A program made the translations under genes and the position numbers. The notes under the pieces were generated by a model, which was not told the origin of the DNA, ran no database searches, and saw nothing but the letters and a program-made list of their open reading frames with translations. Positions 1 through 10,664 of a DNA stretch of 64,000 nt are shown here, one piece after another. Source of the DNA: Hydnum rufescens UP504 (lineage: Eukaryota; Basidiomycota; Agaricomycetes; Cantharellales; Hydnaceae); assembly GCA_014904985.1 (NCBI GenBank), contig MU128923.1, positions 299,841-363,840 on the forward strand, read 5' to 3'. The stretch's first letter is position 1, and every line of letters starts with the position of its first letter.

Positions 1-790
1 GGTTGCACGTATTGGGCTCGTCCGTGTGTTCGTTCGTCGGGTGGTTTTCACAGAGGGAAGAACCTAGAACAACAAAAATAATACATTAGTAAAAAAAAAA
101 AAGAAAACAGATGTGCCAAAAGAGCAGCTTCTGCTGCTCTTTTGGCACTTGTATGTCTCCCAATGGAGAACTACCAAGTATCAGCACACCCGCCACAGCG
201 GTGTGTGGTACTGTATATCAACTGTTGATGTGTTGTGGGTGTTCAGGTCCTGGGTTCTTGGATCGGTGCAGGTGGCTGCGCATGTCCGTTTTTTGTTTGC
301 TGTGTTCTTGTCAGGTGGGGTTTCATGCATCTAGGGGGAGGCCTAGAATAATGAATAGTACATCAGTCCAGAAAAAAAAAAGCAGTGCCCAAGAGCAGCT
401 ATGCTGCTCTTTGGGCACCATTGTACATACTGGGAGAAACTTACCAGTTGTTACCACAATCCGCCTCAGCGGATGTGTGGTCTTATACTTAGTTGGTTGT
501 CGTGCAGGTTCGGGGTGGCTGCACACGGGCCATATTTCACTGGGTCTTGGTCGGTGCATTCGTCAGATTGGGGTTCTACAAAGGGAAAAAACCTAGAATA
601 ATGAGTGATGTCAGTTAAAAAAATTAACAGCAGCAATGCCAAAGAGCAGCTAGTGCTGCTCCTTTGGCATCGCGGTACACACCATAAAGAAAAGAACTCA
701 CCTAATAGTGCCACACACCTGCCTGGCGGGTGTGTGGCACCCTTCTGCTTGCTTCGGGCGCCTCGATGTTGAGTACGATCTGAGCTATTC
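1..790 (-). repeat. Hairpin/intron repeat array I (minus strand)
   Basis: Three units read on the minus strand and the array runs off the left edge. Each unit has an exon-like part ending in palindrome A (core CCACACACCTGC/GCAGGTGTGTGG), then an intron-like part carrying palindrome B (core GCCAAAAGAGCAGC/GCTGCTCTTTTGGC). B hairpins lie at 113-148, 385-418 and 636-670. A hairpins lie at 185-208, 454-480 and 709-740. Intron-like intervals on the minus strand are 174-64, 444-343 and 701-593. They start with GTAGTT, GTAAGT and GTGAGT, and each has a TACTAAT- or ACTGAC-like branch site and ends TTCTAG. The exon parts share a GCAGCCAC motif but have no long open frame. I read this as a tandem, probably noncoding, spliced unit; function is unknown. 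Confidence 0.8.
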
Positions 791-1417
791 AACGCCGGGA
801 CTTTCTGGGCTCGAAAGAACACCCAATTAGGGGCAGTACCAACCCCATATGGATAGATAATAAATACCTAGATCAAAAATAAATAATAAGTAGTAGATAT
901 CTGTCTAAAACAGGTGAAGAAATAAGTGATAGTCTATTGAATTGCACTAAGGCACCATGTGTAAAGAAGAATTGGGGAACTTTCACGCACTATAATTGGC
1001 CCAAATTTCAGTATCTGGGTGGTATGTATATATATATTATGGGTGATGAAACGAATTGGACGATTGTGCCAATTTTCAGTTTCTCGCGCCTTCAATTTCC
1101 TATTCAGGAAATTGAAGGTGTGAGAAACTGAAAATTGGCGCAATCGTCCAATTCATTTCATCACCCATAATATATATATACATACCACCCAGATACTGAA
1201 ATTTGGGCCAATTATAGTGCGTGAAAGTTCCCCAATTCTTCTTTACACATGGTGCCTTAGTGCAATTCAATAGACTATCACTTATTTCTTCACCTGTTTT
1301 AGACAGATATCTACTACTTATTATTTATTTTTGATCTAGGTATTTATTATCTATCCATATGGGGTTGGTACTGCCCCTAATTGGGTGCTCTTTTGAGCCC
1401 AGAAAGTCCCGGCATTG
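790..1417. repeat. 628-bp near-perfect palindrome
   Basis: Two arms of about 312 bp (790-1101 and 1106-1417) are inverted copies with only a few mismatches, separated by the 4-nt loop ATTC at 1102-1105. The arms contain no protein signature. The palindrome sits exactly between array I (leftward) and array II (rightward), so it is the hinge of a head-to-head arrangement. It could be a fold-back element, or the scar of an inverted duplication that created the two arrays. Confidence 0.9.
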
Positions 1418-3060
1418 AGTGGTTTGTTTTGATGCTTACTTAATTCACAATCGTTCGTATATAGGACTCGACCACAGGGACCTGAGGAACTAGAAGAGGA
1501 CCACACCCCCTGCTGCCACGGGTGTGTGGTCATAGGTGAGTACCTCTCCACTATGTACAGCCATGCAAAAAGGGCTGCCAAGGCTGCCCTTTTTGCACAT
1601 CTTTAACACTTTAACTAACATTCAGTAATATTTCCATTCTAGGTATAAGGTTGTGCACCCTGCATACGACGATACAAAACCCACCCACAAATGAATGTGG
1701 GCCAAAATGGGTCCAATACACCGCATACACGCACAGCCCCCAAGGTCATGCGACAACAGATAAAGGACCACACACCCGCTTCAGTGGGTGTGTGGTCCTA
1801 CTAGGTGAGTGTTCAACCAGAAACCTACAGTAGCACCAAAAGAGCAGCACTAGCTGCTCTTTTGGTGCTGCTTCTCTTTGGTTTTTCTAACAGATCGTAT
1901 TATTTGTTATTCTAGGCTTCCCCCCTGCGCGAAAATCCGCCCAGTGAGAACGTGGATGAAGCCTCCCTGTAATACCGATGTATGCAGCCACCAAAGATCC
2001 CCAGGACCCTACGCAACACCCGATTAGGCATGAACACCGGAATGAACGAATGGCAACGTGCACACAAAGCCAGAGTTCAGCACAACCTCATTCTCAACTC
2101 CTTTATCGGAGACACAGACCGAGACCGAGCCTGATACAGATCACCAGAGAATGGCTGGGCAGCAGACGGAACCCAGCCCGCGCCGTCTGCGCCACCGCCA
2201 CCCAGCTACAGATTCAGAAGGTCCAAACTGCTCTGCTGCTGCTCAACAAGGGGTTCGTCCTCCACGTAAAGCATGCTTTGAAGACAGTATATGTAAGGTA
2301 AGTCTTTTTCTTGATTTTTTATTCTCGTGGCACAAAAAGAGCAGCATGAGCTGCTCTTTTTGCGCTACATTAATCTAACTAATTTATTATTTAGTTCTCT
2401 AGATCTTGGACCAGAGCCCCCACAAACAAATACCGATGCAATGCCCCCATAACCCCCCCTTATCAATGCCCGCCTGAACGACGGGTGCCCATACGAACTG
2501 CCGCATGTATGAGGCAGAGTACAGGGCTCCAGTACCCCACACCAGCGCAGCAGGTGTGGGGTGCTACAAGGTAAGTTCTTTTTTATTTTTTATTTCTATT
2601 CTTGTGGTGCAAAAGGAAGCACATGCTGCTCTTTTGCGCTGCATTACTGTTGTACTAACATTTCATTAATTATTTCTCTAGATCCTGAACCAGAACCCAC
2701 ACGAACTGCCAAGTATGAACCCGCGGAACGATAGCCACAAACGAGCCCCCACAAACGAAAACCGACCCCCTCGAGGGAGTGCCCCAATGGAACCGGCCCG
2801 ACCGCACTTGAACCGCGCGAACCCCCGACTACAGACCTGCCGAATGACACCCCGGGAACGAAAACCGGGAACAGAACCATGCACGACCGCACGAATGAAA
2901 ACTGCGAAGGCCCGCATGAACAAAAACTCCCAACGATGCCCCCTTGAGGGATTGCCCAAATGGAACCCAGGCCCTGACTGGGGTGAATTCCAGGTAAGTG
3001 TTTTTTTCTTTAGCTACAATTGTGCAAGAAGAGCAGCCTCTGGCTGCTCTTCTTGGGCAC
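1418..3060 (+). repeat. Hairpin/intron repeat array II (plus strand)
   Basis: Plus-strand array of the same family as array I. A hairpins lie at 1499-1531, 1765-1798 and 2531-2565. B hairpins lie at 1564-1597, 1832-1869, 2330-2365, 2607-2639 (imperfect) and 3022-3060. Intron-like intervals are 1536-1642, 1805-1915, 2298-2402, 2571-2681, and one starting at 2994 without a convincing 3' end. They start GTGAG or GTAAGT, contain a CTAAC-type branch site and end TTCTAG or CTCTAG. The exon-like parts at 1916-2297 and 2682-2993 lack hairpin A and are longer. They keep more CpG than the surrounding DNA. Confidence 0.8.
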
Positions 3061-3159
3061 AGGGTGAGCCCCACTGGGTGAGCCTACAGATGTATATACT
3101 AATATAATACTAATAATAATAATAATAATAAATATATAAATTAATAATGCATAATCTGG
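3061..3159. other. AT-rich end of array II
   Basis: About 60 nt of almost pure A/T, with repeated ATA/AAT triplets at 3,096-3,150, follow the last B hairpin. Arrays III and IV also end in such a tract on their downstream side. The tract could act as a 3'-end or polyadenylation region. No gene is seen here. Confidence 0.45.
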
Positions 3160-3258
3160 CAGGGCCCCTTGATTGTATTGCAGGGGCCCCCAGGGGCCCC
3201 CTGGTAAAAACATCTAGTTAGATATAATAAATGCAAGGCTCATTATATCTAATATGAT
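3160..3258. mobile_element. Hairpin element with GGGGCCCC block, copy 1
   Basis: A GC-rich stretch full of GGGGCCCC is followed by a short inverted repeat that starts ACATCTAGTTAGAT at about 3,209. A matching segment lies inverted at 38,044-38,190, sharing the GGGGCCCC block, the CTAGTTAGA arm and an AAGGCTCAT loop motif. It is best read as a small non-autonomous hairpin (MITE-like) insertion or the tip of a larger element. Confidence 0.5.
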
Positions 3259-4769
3259 GCAGAAAAGTGGCTGACCAGCCTGGACAAGTATCATTGCGGA
3301 AAAGAAGGACAGGCTGTGAAAAGGCAATCCAAAGGCCGGCCTTGTATCAATCCAAAATGAGCAAAGCCAAGACCAAGCAGAAGGTTCACATTCATGTTTG
3401 AGGGACAAAGAGGTTGCAAACAGGAAGTCATCCATATCCAGCAATTGCCACAATACACTGCCCTGCTGCAAATGAATGTCCATGGCCAATCAAATGAAGG
3501 AATAAATATTTTGGGGTTGTGTGAGGGACCATTCTGTAGCTGGGGCCTAATATGTTGGAGGGATAAATCCCCACCACATAGAATTCACATTATCACCCAA
3601 CTACCTCCTCAAATGAATCCAATATATTCAACTCCACCACTTCCATCTCTCATCATTCCTTTTATTATTAAATAGCACAGATTCCCCTCTCTCAAAACCA
3701 TGGCCCACTCACTTCTCCACCTTGCATATGACACATTATTTTTCAACCTCCAGGTCTTCAACAGACCACCTGATTTTGTATTTACCTCAAGTCCAGCCAA
3801 TTGTGGCTTTAACTTGCCCTCTTCATTGATGCTCAATCCAGTGTTCTGTGCCATTGCCTCAAGGGCAATATATGAGTCCCAATTATATAATCAATATTGT
3901 CTAATCCTTTGGATCCAACTTGCAGATTAGTCACATGTCAAATAGGGGCTATTCCAATACTCTCAAGGAGTATTTCACAAATATCTCCCTCATTTTTGAT
4001 TGGATTGACTCTGCAAAATAGCTCCCAGAAAGCTATGATCAATACTTAGCTAACAGTACCACACACACATTTATCAGATGAAAACTGCATCCTCCAGGTT
4101 GATTTTACCTCATGCTCCACACTGTCCTTCAGTATTTTGCAAATATCTCCACCAGTTTTGATCCGATTCATTAGAAACAACCATCCCTGGAAAGATGCTG
4201 AAAATCTGCATCAAATGGTACCAAGGGAAAAACGAGCGGATTAGAACTTGGCTTTCTGTAATTTAGTCTCCCCATGTCTCATTTCACTTTTATCACTTTT
4301 CTGATTACTAAAGGCAATTATGGCTCCAGCACCCTATGTCTGATAGAGGGTACATCTGGGGCGACCAGTTCCACCTTTCCCCAAGGGATTCTGTTCAGTA
4401 GGAGAGGAGGAATACCTTGGTTAAGTCATATTCCCCAATTTTGACTTGTTAATTGAATATCTCCTTCAGTTTTGAAGCTTTTGACTTGATTCCTTTTTCA
4501 TCATTTTTTCCTTAACCCCACCTTTCTTCCGGTTACCATAGCATTTTTTTGATGTATATTAAGTGCAGGAGATGCAAATTTCCATCATCTTTCCCCTCAC
4601 CCCCCATTTTGAAGGCCTAAGAAACTGCCACTGGTCCAAGGGTAAACTCCACAACACAAGCACTGCTTATCACACTTTTGATAGGTTCTCAAGAGGAGGA
4701 CTTAGAGTGTGATCTGATCCCTTCATTCACTGTTTAGATAGTCTCTATCAAAGCAGTACATTTCCCCCA
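3259..4769. other. No gene; decayed dispersed repeats
   Basis: No convincing coding region is visible. Similar segments containing ATCTCC...CAGTTTTGAT recur at about 3,970, 4,140 and 4,445. A related copy lies at 6,945-7,015 and includes the downstream words AAGATG...AATCT and ACCAAG. The sequence is almost free of CpG, as expected of old repeat debris. Confidence 0.5.
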
Positions 4770-4895
4770 TCCAAAGACCACTCCTTTTCAAGGACCTGAA
4801 CACCAGATTGATCCCATGGTCCCCTCTTTTTGTTCTTGATTCCATATCATGGACTGTGGCTGGATTCCTCCCTTTGTTTCCTGCTTACACTGGTC
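4770..4895. repeat. Inverted dispersed repeat, left copy
   Basis: The segment from CCATCCAAAGACC through the AAGGACCTGAACACC and GGACTGTGG motifs reappears in inverted orientation at 7,028-7,155. The two copies differ by scattered substitutions and small indels. Neither codes for a recognisable protein. Confidence 0.65.
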
Positions 4896-5179
4896 CAAGT
4901 GTCTTCTGAGAACTTCAGAGCCTTCAGAGCCTTCAGATACACCCAATCTTCAGAGGAAATGATTTTCCCTGATGTCTTCCAGGTTTTCCTAATGGTTGGC
5001 AGTGAAGGATCTGTCCTGCCTGACCAACAGATTCCCCCCTCTCCAAAATTGTACATATGGAGTTGGAAATGACATGTTCTTCTCCAATGATGAGATTGAT
5101 GAATATGAAAGTGTATCCACTGATGTTGAGCCCTCCCCCAACCTTCCCCCCATATCTGCCTTCTCTCCATGGACCCAAG

Positions 5180-5570
5180 ATGAGCCACAGAAGTCAAGGT
5201 GAAAATCCAATCCCCTCAGATGGGAGCAATTTGTGCCAGAACTGCACTCCTAGACTCCAGAGCAACTGGGATGTTCATGGACCCAACCTTTGCAAAGAGA
5301 ATGGCCTGGATGTACACCCCATCCCTGTCTACAATGTGGATGGAACACTCAATGAGATGGGATCTGTCTGTGAGGAGGTAGAGGTCATCCTCCAGATTCA
5401 TGACCACTCCAAATGAGTAGTGTGCTCTGTGATCAGACTAGGAAAGACTAAGCTGATCATAGGGCACACCTGGCTCCACCATCACAACCCAGAGATTGAT
5501 TGGACAACAAGGGAGATCACTCTGACCCACTGCCCATCTGGCTGCCATGTGGTGATCCAAAAAGTTTGGA
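5180..5570 (+). pseudogene. Ty3/Gypsy retropepsin (protease) relic
   Basis: A retropepsin-like fold is readable across two frames. It begins with A-L-L-D-S-R-A-T-G at about 5,240-5,266, where Gypsy proteases usually have D-S-G-A-T, so the catalytic motif is altered in its glycine. A YNVDGTLNE-like strand follows at about 5,330. The C-terminal half, G-H-T-W-L-H-H-H-N-P-E-I-D-W, lies at about 5,463-5,504, in the style of Gypsy proteases (normally L-G-x-x-W-L). A stop interrupts the frame at 5,414-5,416. No reverse transcriptase follows; an LTR-like block begins about 150 bp downstream, so the rest of pol appears to be deleted. Confidence 0.65.
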
Positions 5571-5724
5571 ATGTGGAATGCCAAAAAGCCAGGAAAGGTG
5601 GGAACAGTGTATGCAATCTGGTAACATTCAAAGCCATTGTCTCACACTATCTAATTGTATTGTTGCATTTCATTCAATCCAGCAAGTATACATGCCAGAA
5701 ACAATATCACTTATGACTGTTGAT

Positions 5725-6600
5725 GTAATTGCAGTATAGAAGAAGGGTTGGGAGCTCTGATGACTGTCAAATCAAAATCTGGCTCAGGCAGTGTGCAGAT
5801 GGGAGACTGGGTTTCTGTTGTTATTCAAATGGGTTGGTTTGCTTTAATGGTTGATCACTCTCTGTGAGAGGTGTATGTGTTCAGTGGAGAATAGGATGTG
5901 GTATGGACTAGCTGTAGTCAATGATATATTGTAGATGCTTATAGGAAGGCTTATATGTAGGGGATGCTTGTAGGAAGGCTTATATGTTGTTTGTGTTGTG
6001 TTAGTTTGTTTGCTGATATTTGTGTGTTCTTGTTTACATCCTCCTGGTCAAAATGGGGATATCTGTGGGTTATAGAATGGTCAGTGCTTGGTTAGTCTTG
6101 TTAGTATGCTTCTTTCTTCTTTCCTGACTTGTATTTTGTTATGCTTACTTTTCCTTGGATGTCCTGCAACTCTAACCTTAGGTTCTGCAACTATCCTTGG
6201 CTTTAGTATTTTGCATAGAGGGCTTCCAGTGGCTTGGTCTCAATAACCTTGAAGATGAGTTAGCTCCAGATGGCTTTAGATAGACTGTTCTTTAGATTAT
6301 TAGCAGAATGGTTGACAGTAGTTGACAGTGGTTGATTTCCAGAGTGAGGAGATGGGGGGATACAAGAAAATCTGTTAGCTTATATACCTTTCTGAAGGTG
6401 GCTGTGCATGGAGCAAGAACAAAAGAGTAATAAAGCTATGAGATCATAGTGATGTCATGGGGGAGTCATAGTGGAGTAGAACAAAAGAGTAATAACAAGA
6501 TGATGTCATAATATCGTCATAGCTGAGTCATCCACAAAGTGTGATGTCATAGTGATGTCATTCATAAAGAGAACAAAAGGAATCATGAAAGGAATGATGT
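5725..6600 (+). repeat. LTR-like dispersed repeat, left copy
   Basis: This roughly 0.85-kb noncoding block is present in inverted orientation at 39,070-39,897. Matching landmarks include GCAGTATAGAAGAAGG at the outer edge, a GACTGTCAAAT motif and a GAGGAGATGGGGG motif. The length, the noncoding content and the position next to a Gypsy protease relic (here) or a minus-strand ORF (right copy) suggest an LTR. I could not fix both TG..CA ends. Confidence 0.5.
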
Positions 6601-6714
6601 CACAAATTTGCTGAGCTTGTGGAGTAGTTGGAGCATGATGTCACTGGGCTTGTGATGTATTTTGGAGCTCATGGGAAGCAAAATTAAGGGATATCTCCAG
6701 GTTTTGGAGATTAA

Positions 6715-6812
6715 TCTGAGCCTAGTCCAGTGGTTAAGGTGTTTTTATCACTGGTTAATAATAGGAACAAGTGCATGGGGTGGGATTCAATGCAGAGACA
6801 GTAGTTTGTATC
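6715..6812 (+). repeat. tRNA-derived SINE-like relic
   Basis: The segment contains TAGTCCAGTGG, a good match to an RNA polymerase III A box of tRNA type. About 45 nt downstream is GGGATTCAATGC, a degenerate B box (GGTTCGAANCC). Spacing and order fit a tRNA head, but the anticodon arm is not clear and CpGs of the B box are lost. I read it as a decayed SINE head rather than a working tRNA. Confidence 0.4.
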
Positions 6813-7027
6813 CATTGTGGAAGTAAAAACATCCAGTATCAGAAAATGTGAATTTCTATTGATCCCAACCTATGGAACAATCATGTGACCTATCACAAAA
6901 TTAATTATGGCTATGCATGAAAACAGAATTCATTCAATTACTCTGTCAGTTTTGATCAGAAATGCCTGCCAATATAATGCTTGGAAATCTATGATTCACA
7001 TCTTTCAAACAGTACCAAGCACACCAA

Positions 7028-7155
7028 GAATGGTGTAAGTAGGAAATGAACAGTTGAATCCAACCACAGTCCACAATATGGAATTGAGAACAAAGAGAAG
7101 GGATCACAGGATCAATCTGGGTGTTCAGGTCCTTGGAATGGTCTTTGGATGGGTC
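7028..7155. repeat. Inverted dispersed repeat, right copy
   Basis: Inverted counterpart of 4,770-4,895. It is flanked on its left (6,945-7,015) by a direct copy of the CAGTTTTGAT-type repeat found near 4,140. The 4.1-7.2 kb interval therefore holds rearranged pieces of one repeat family. Confidence 0.6.
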
Positions 7156-7850
7156 AGATATTCATGGTACAATTTTGGTCAGGGTGTATGGGGTTGGAGC
7201 AAGAAGATGTGGTGTGATTAGATTTGATGGAGGTTCATGCTGTAGACCTGCATGGTTCAGTGGTGATGGCTGTCATCCTGTGCACATGAATTTTGATATG
7301 AGGTGGATGTGACATTAGGTGGGTACCTCATGGTGAACCAGCTGGCTGGCACTCAGCTTTATACCTACAGCCTGGGTCCTTATGCTGATCACTTCAGGGT
7401 CCCTAGGGATGGGGGTTCTTATTGATTGCTGGTTAGCTGATGGTTTCCCCTTGATTCTCCAGCCCCATACTTCCCTCCCTTTTTTAGAGTTGGCCTTTTT
7501 CTGTCTGCAGCTCATCTCTCCCCTTTTTAAATAAATGAAATATATTTAAAATGGGGGAAGATTTGAAAATAAACAAAGTTACTGAAAAGGGGGAGAGAGA
7601 AATTGGGGAACTGAGTTCCTCCTACTATACAAGATGTTCCAGGCTGAGGGGAAGAGCAGAAGGGAAAGGAAAGAAAGAGAAAAGAGTGATAAAAGTACAA
7701 CCTGAGTTGGGTAATAGTATACTAGCCTATGTTCTAGTGACCTAAGGTTGAGGTGCTACTAGACACATATATAGTTAGTTTTGTCTGTGAGTAGTCTTTT
7801 GGTAGTACAGCAAATTAAGAGAAAAGACAGAGAAAGAGGCTGACACAGAT
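7156..7850. other. No gene recognised
   Basis: Short open frames only, with no domain signatures. The interval is AG-rich between about 7,545 and 7,700 and almost free of CpG. Confidence 0.4.
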
Positions 7851-7852
7851 AT

Positions 7853-9920
7853 TTAAGAGAGGGCAGCTTTTACAAGAACCTCATGTATAGCTTCAGTGTT
7901 GAGAGTAGGAAGCTCTTCAGGCTCACCTTTTAAAATTATTTCTACTTCAGAGGAGTCAGTGTTGGATGGGGTAAAGGATGGGGAAAGAGGTGGAGTTGGC
8001 AGATCATGGGGTGTTACACTGGGCAGATACCATTCAGACTCAAAGTCCATGACCAGCCCAGGGGCAGCAGCAAGCTCCTCCTCTGTTAGTTGGTCATGCA
8101 CATTCCTAATAAATGTACTGAACCACAATAGCTGCTCAGGTGGAGGCAAAATTCCAGGTATGATCCCAAGATGTTCATGCTTTTGAAGCATGAGAAGGAG
8201 GTACTTGAGTGGTGGAGTGACAAGACAGTATAATGCAAATGCATTGGTGTGGCTGGACTGGAAGTCATGTTCCTGGACAATAAAACCTAAGTGCCAGATT
8301 ACAGCACCAAGAGGAGTTGAGGAGGTGACATGCACAGTTACAATAGTGTCAATCATGTGGTTAAATTCAGTGGTGAATGTTGCTAGGCTGCTCAATTGGT
8401 TCACTATCCAGTTGTTAGTTTCACTCACACAGTCAGCACTGTGCTGTACTTCTTGCAGAACCTGTGCTCTATCCTCCCTAATTGACTGTCAGTCCTCCAC
8501 TACTGCCTTTTGGCTTTCCTCAACATCCTTGTGCACTTTCTCCAATGAGTCCACATTCCATGCATGAATTCATTCCCATGCCTTCCATCACTGTTCATGC
8601 TCAGAAAGGTCACAGGGACTGATCCTCTTGGGTCCAAGTGGGGGAGAATGGCAGTTGTCTCCCCTGGACACCCTGTTTAGAGGACCTGTTCCAGTGGGAG
8701 TGACCTTGCAAGAAGATGGAGAGACTGAGTGATGGACTCTGGTTGTGATGTGTGGGGATGAGAGGATAGTATGGTGGGTGAAGGTTATGGTCAGTTGTGT
8801 CATGGGGAATGATGGGGTGCTGGTGTTTCTTGAAGGAGGCTCATTCTCAGGTTGCATGGGGTCTGATATACTGATAGCAATTGATCAAACTGTGCATGGG
8901 TAGTTCCCCTGGCTGTAAAAGGCAGGAGAATGGATGAGGCTTGGGTGGACCTGGTTGTTTGGCATGTCAAAGAGGTTCAGCAATGGTTGGAATCCCTGAA
9001 GCCAGAGAGGATGAACTGGAAATTGAGGGTTCTTTGCCTCCTCCCAAGGGTTTGGTTCAGTAGCAACAATTGAGCTGTCTGAAGCCTCACCTTCAAGAGT
9101 GGGCAGAGATGGCCTCCAGCCAGGATATACAGGTGGACTACTAGGTGTATTTATGGGGATGTGAGTGATGTGACCACCCCTCCAGCCTACTGAGCCTTGG
9201 TAGTGATAATGGGTTTTGCAAGGTCACATGACATTGTAGCCTGCTGGTCATTACCAGAACTGTGCAAGTCAGGCAACTGTTCAGGGTACACCAGCTTCCC
9301 AGCTATATTGGCAGTGCAAGATGCAGGTGTTACTGAGTGGGATTGGGCTTGTCTTAACAGCCTGGGTGGACCAGGAGGCTGGGCTTGGAGTCATGAATGA
9401 ATGTTCTGCAGTGAGGATACTGGAGATGATAGCCATCAGTGCATTGTTTTGGGAAGTATGGTGTTCCTAGGTGACCCAGCTTACCACTGTTGCCATTCAC
9501 ACTAATTCCATTTTGTGATGCCTGGTCAACAAACATCTTGATAGATTCAGAATTACTGCTGTTGGCCAGTGGTATGGGTTGGCTGTTGGAGGAAGAGCTC
9601 TTGCCTCCTGAGCTTAGCTTGGTCCTGGTGCATGGCCATTACCTGTCTTGATGTTTTCATCTGGCTTAGGATGTGAGGGATGCCTCTTTTGTATGAGGGT
9701 TTGGACCCATGTGAGTGGTGGGAGTTTGTAGTCAAGTGGGTGAGGGTGAAGAGAGAAGGAGGAAGTCTGTGGAGGAGCCATGCCCTGCTGATCATTGGTT
9801 TCAGGTTTCAAAGTGCTGCCATGACTGGACAATGAGAGCCCAAGTGCAGATCTTGGTTTCAAGAACAGACCCCTGTACTCAAGGGCATTGGTATCTGGGG
9901 GGAGAGGGGACATGGTTCAC
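7853..9920 (-). pseudogene. Decayed unidentified minus-strand ORF
   Basis: Reading right to left, one frame stays coding-like from about 9,200 to the stop at 7,853, with further coding-like text up to about 9,920 in shifted frames. Between 8,857 and 7,853 the frame is broken by three in-frame TGA codons, each of which could be a former CGA (Arg). The C-terminal 190 residues (8,428-7,853) are intact. They include hydrophobic helices followed by a proline-rich acidic tail (P-T-P-P-L-S-P-S). The product may be gag-like or a host-type protein; I recognise no domain. Neighbours are repeat relics only. Confidence 0.4.
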
Positions 9921-10189
9921 ATGAAATGAGTTGCCAGAGTCAGAATTAGAAGCTTCTTCATGGTCCTGTGGTGAGCAGCTGTCCATCTGGCAGCAGTTGC
10001 AGGCCACTCCAGCCACTGTAGTTCAGAAGAGTGGTGGGGAGGGTGTAGAAGAGAAGAAAGAAGGCAGATGGAGAACAGAAAATGTAGGAAAGAAAAGAGA
10101 GTGGGTGGTGAAAGGTCTTGGGAATTATTGGTATCCCCTTTTAAAGTCAGCTGGGGCGATCCATGGGTCCCACATAGCATCATTTTAAG

Positions 10190-10660
10190 GGGGGTCCCAA
10201 GTCAGCATTGGGTCCCAGTTTCCCTCCTAGTGTGTTTTGAAAGTAAAAGTTCTACACAGAAGTAAGAAAAAAGGGGGGGTATTGTTGCCTGGTCATTCCT
10301 TAGCATTTTATGGCTCCTGGAAATTAGGGGAATTTTGCTGGGCATGCGATTCTGATCATTCAAAGTATGTGAAATTCACCAAGTAGGCTATGGCACAGGG
10401 TCCCTGTGGGGGAATTTAGGACCTCCTGCCCCATGGGGTCAAAAACCTGCCCCTGTGACTCATGGGGGTAAAAGCCATGGGATACATGACAGGGTTGAAA
10501 AACCTGAGGGAAACCCATGGGATTCCTGCAGGACAATACCTCAGTACTGTAAGTGTACTGTACAGTACTGTACATGACCCACACAGTACAGAAGATTATT
10601 TAATATTTATTTATTTATTATAATTATATACATTATAACTTGCATCAGATTTCATGCAGG
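10190..10660. other. No gene; AT-rich tract and short palindrome
   Basis: The interval holds a palindromic GTACTGTACAGTACTGTAC at about 10,556-10,574. An AT-rich tract at 10,598-10,640 lies on the downstream (left) side of minus-strand array III, mirroring the AT-rich end of array II. Confidence 0.45.
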
Positions 10661-10664
10661 GGCC

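Noticed and set aside
111..596. 161-codon plus-strand frame in array I
   Set aside because: It runs across hairpins and intron signals of an array that reads on the other strand, and has no protein signature.
5725..6600. Copia coding sequence on the minus strand
   Set aside because: A short stretch at the edge reads like Copia RT in the right-hand copy, but the rest has stops in all frames and no motif.
6715..6812. Functional tRNA gene
   Set aside because: No good acceptor stem or anticodon loop, and the B box is degenerate.
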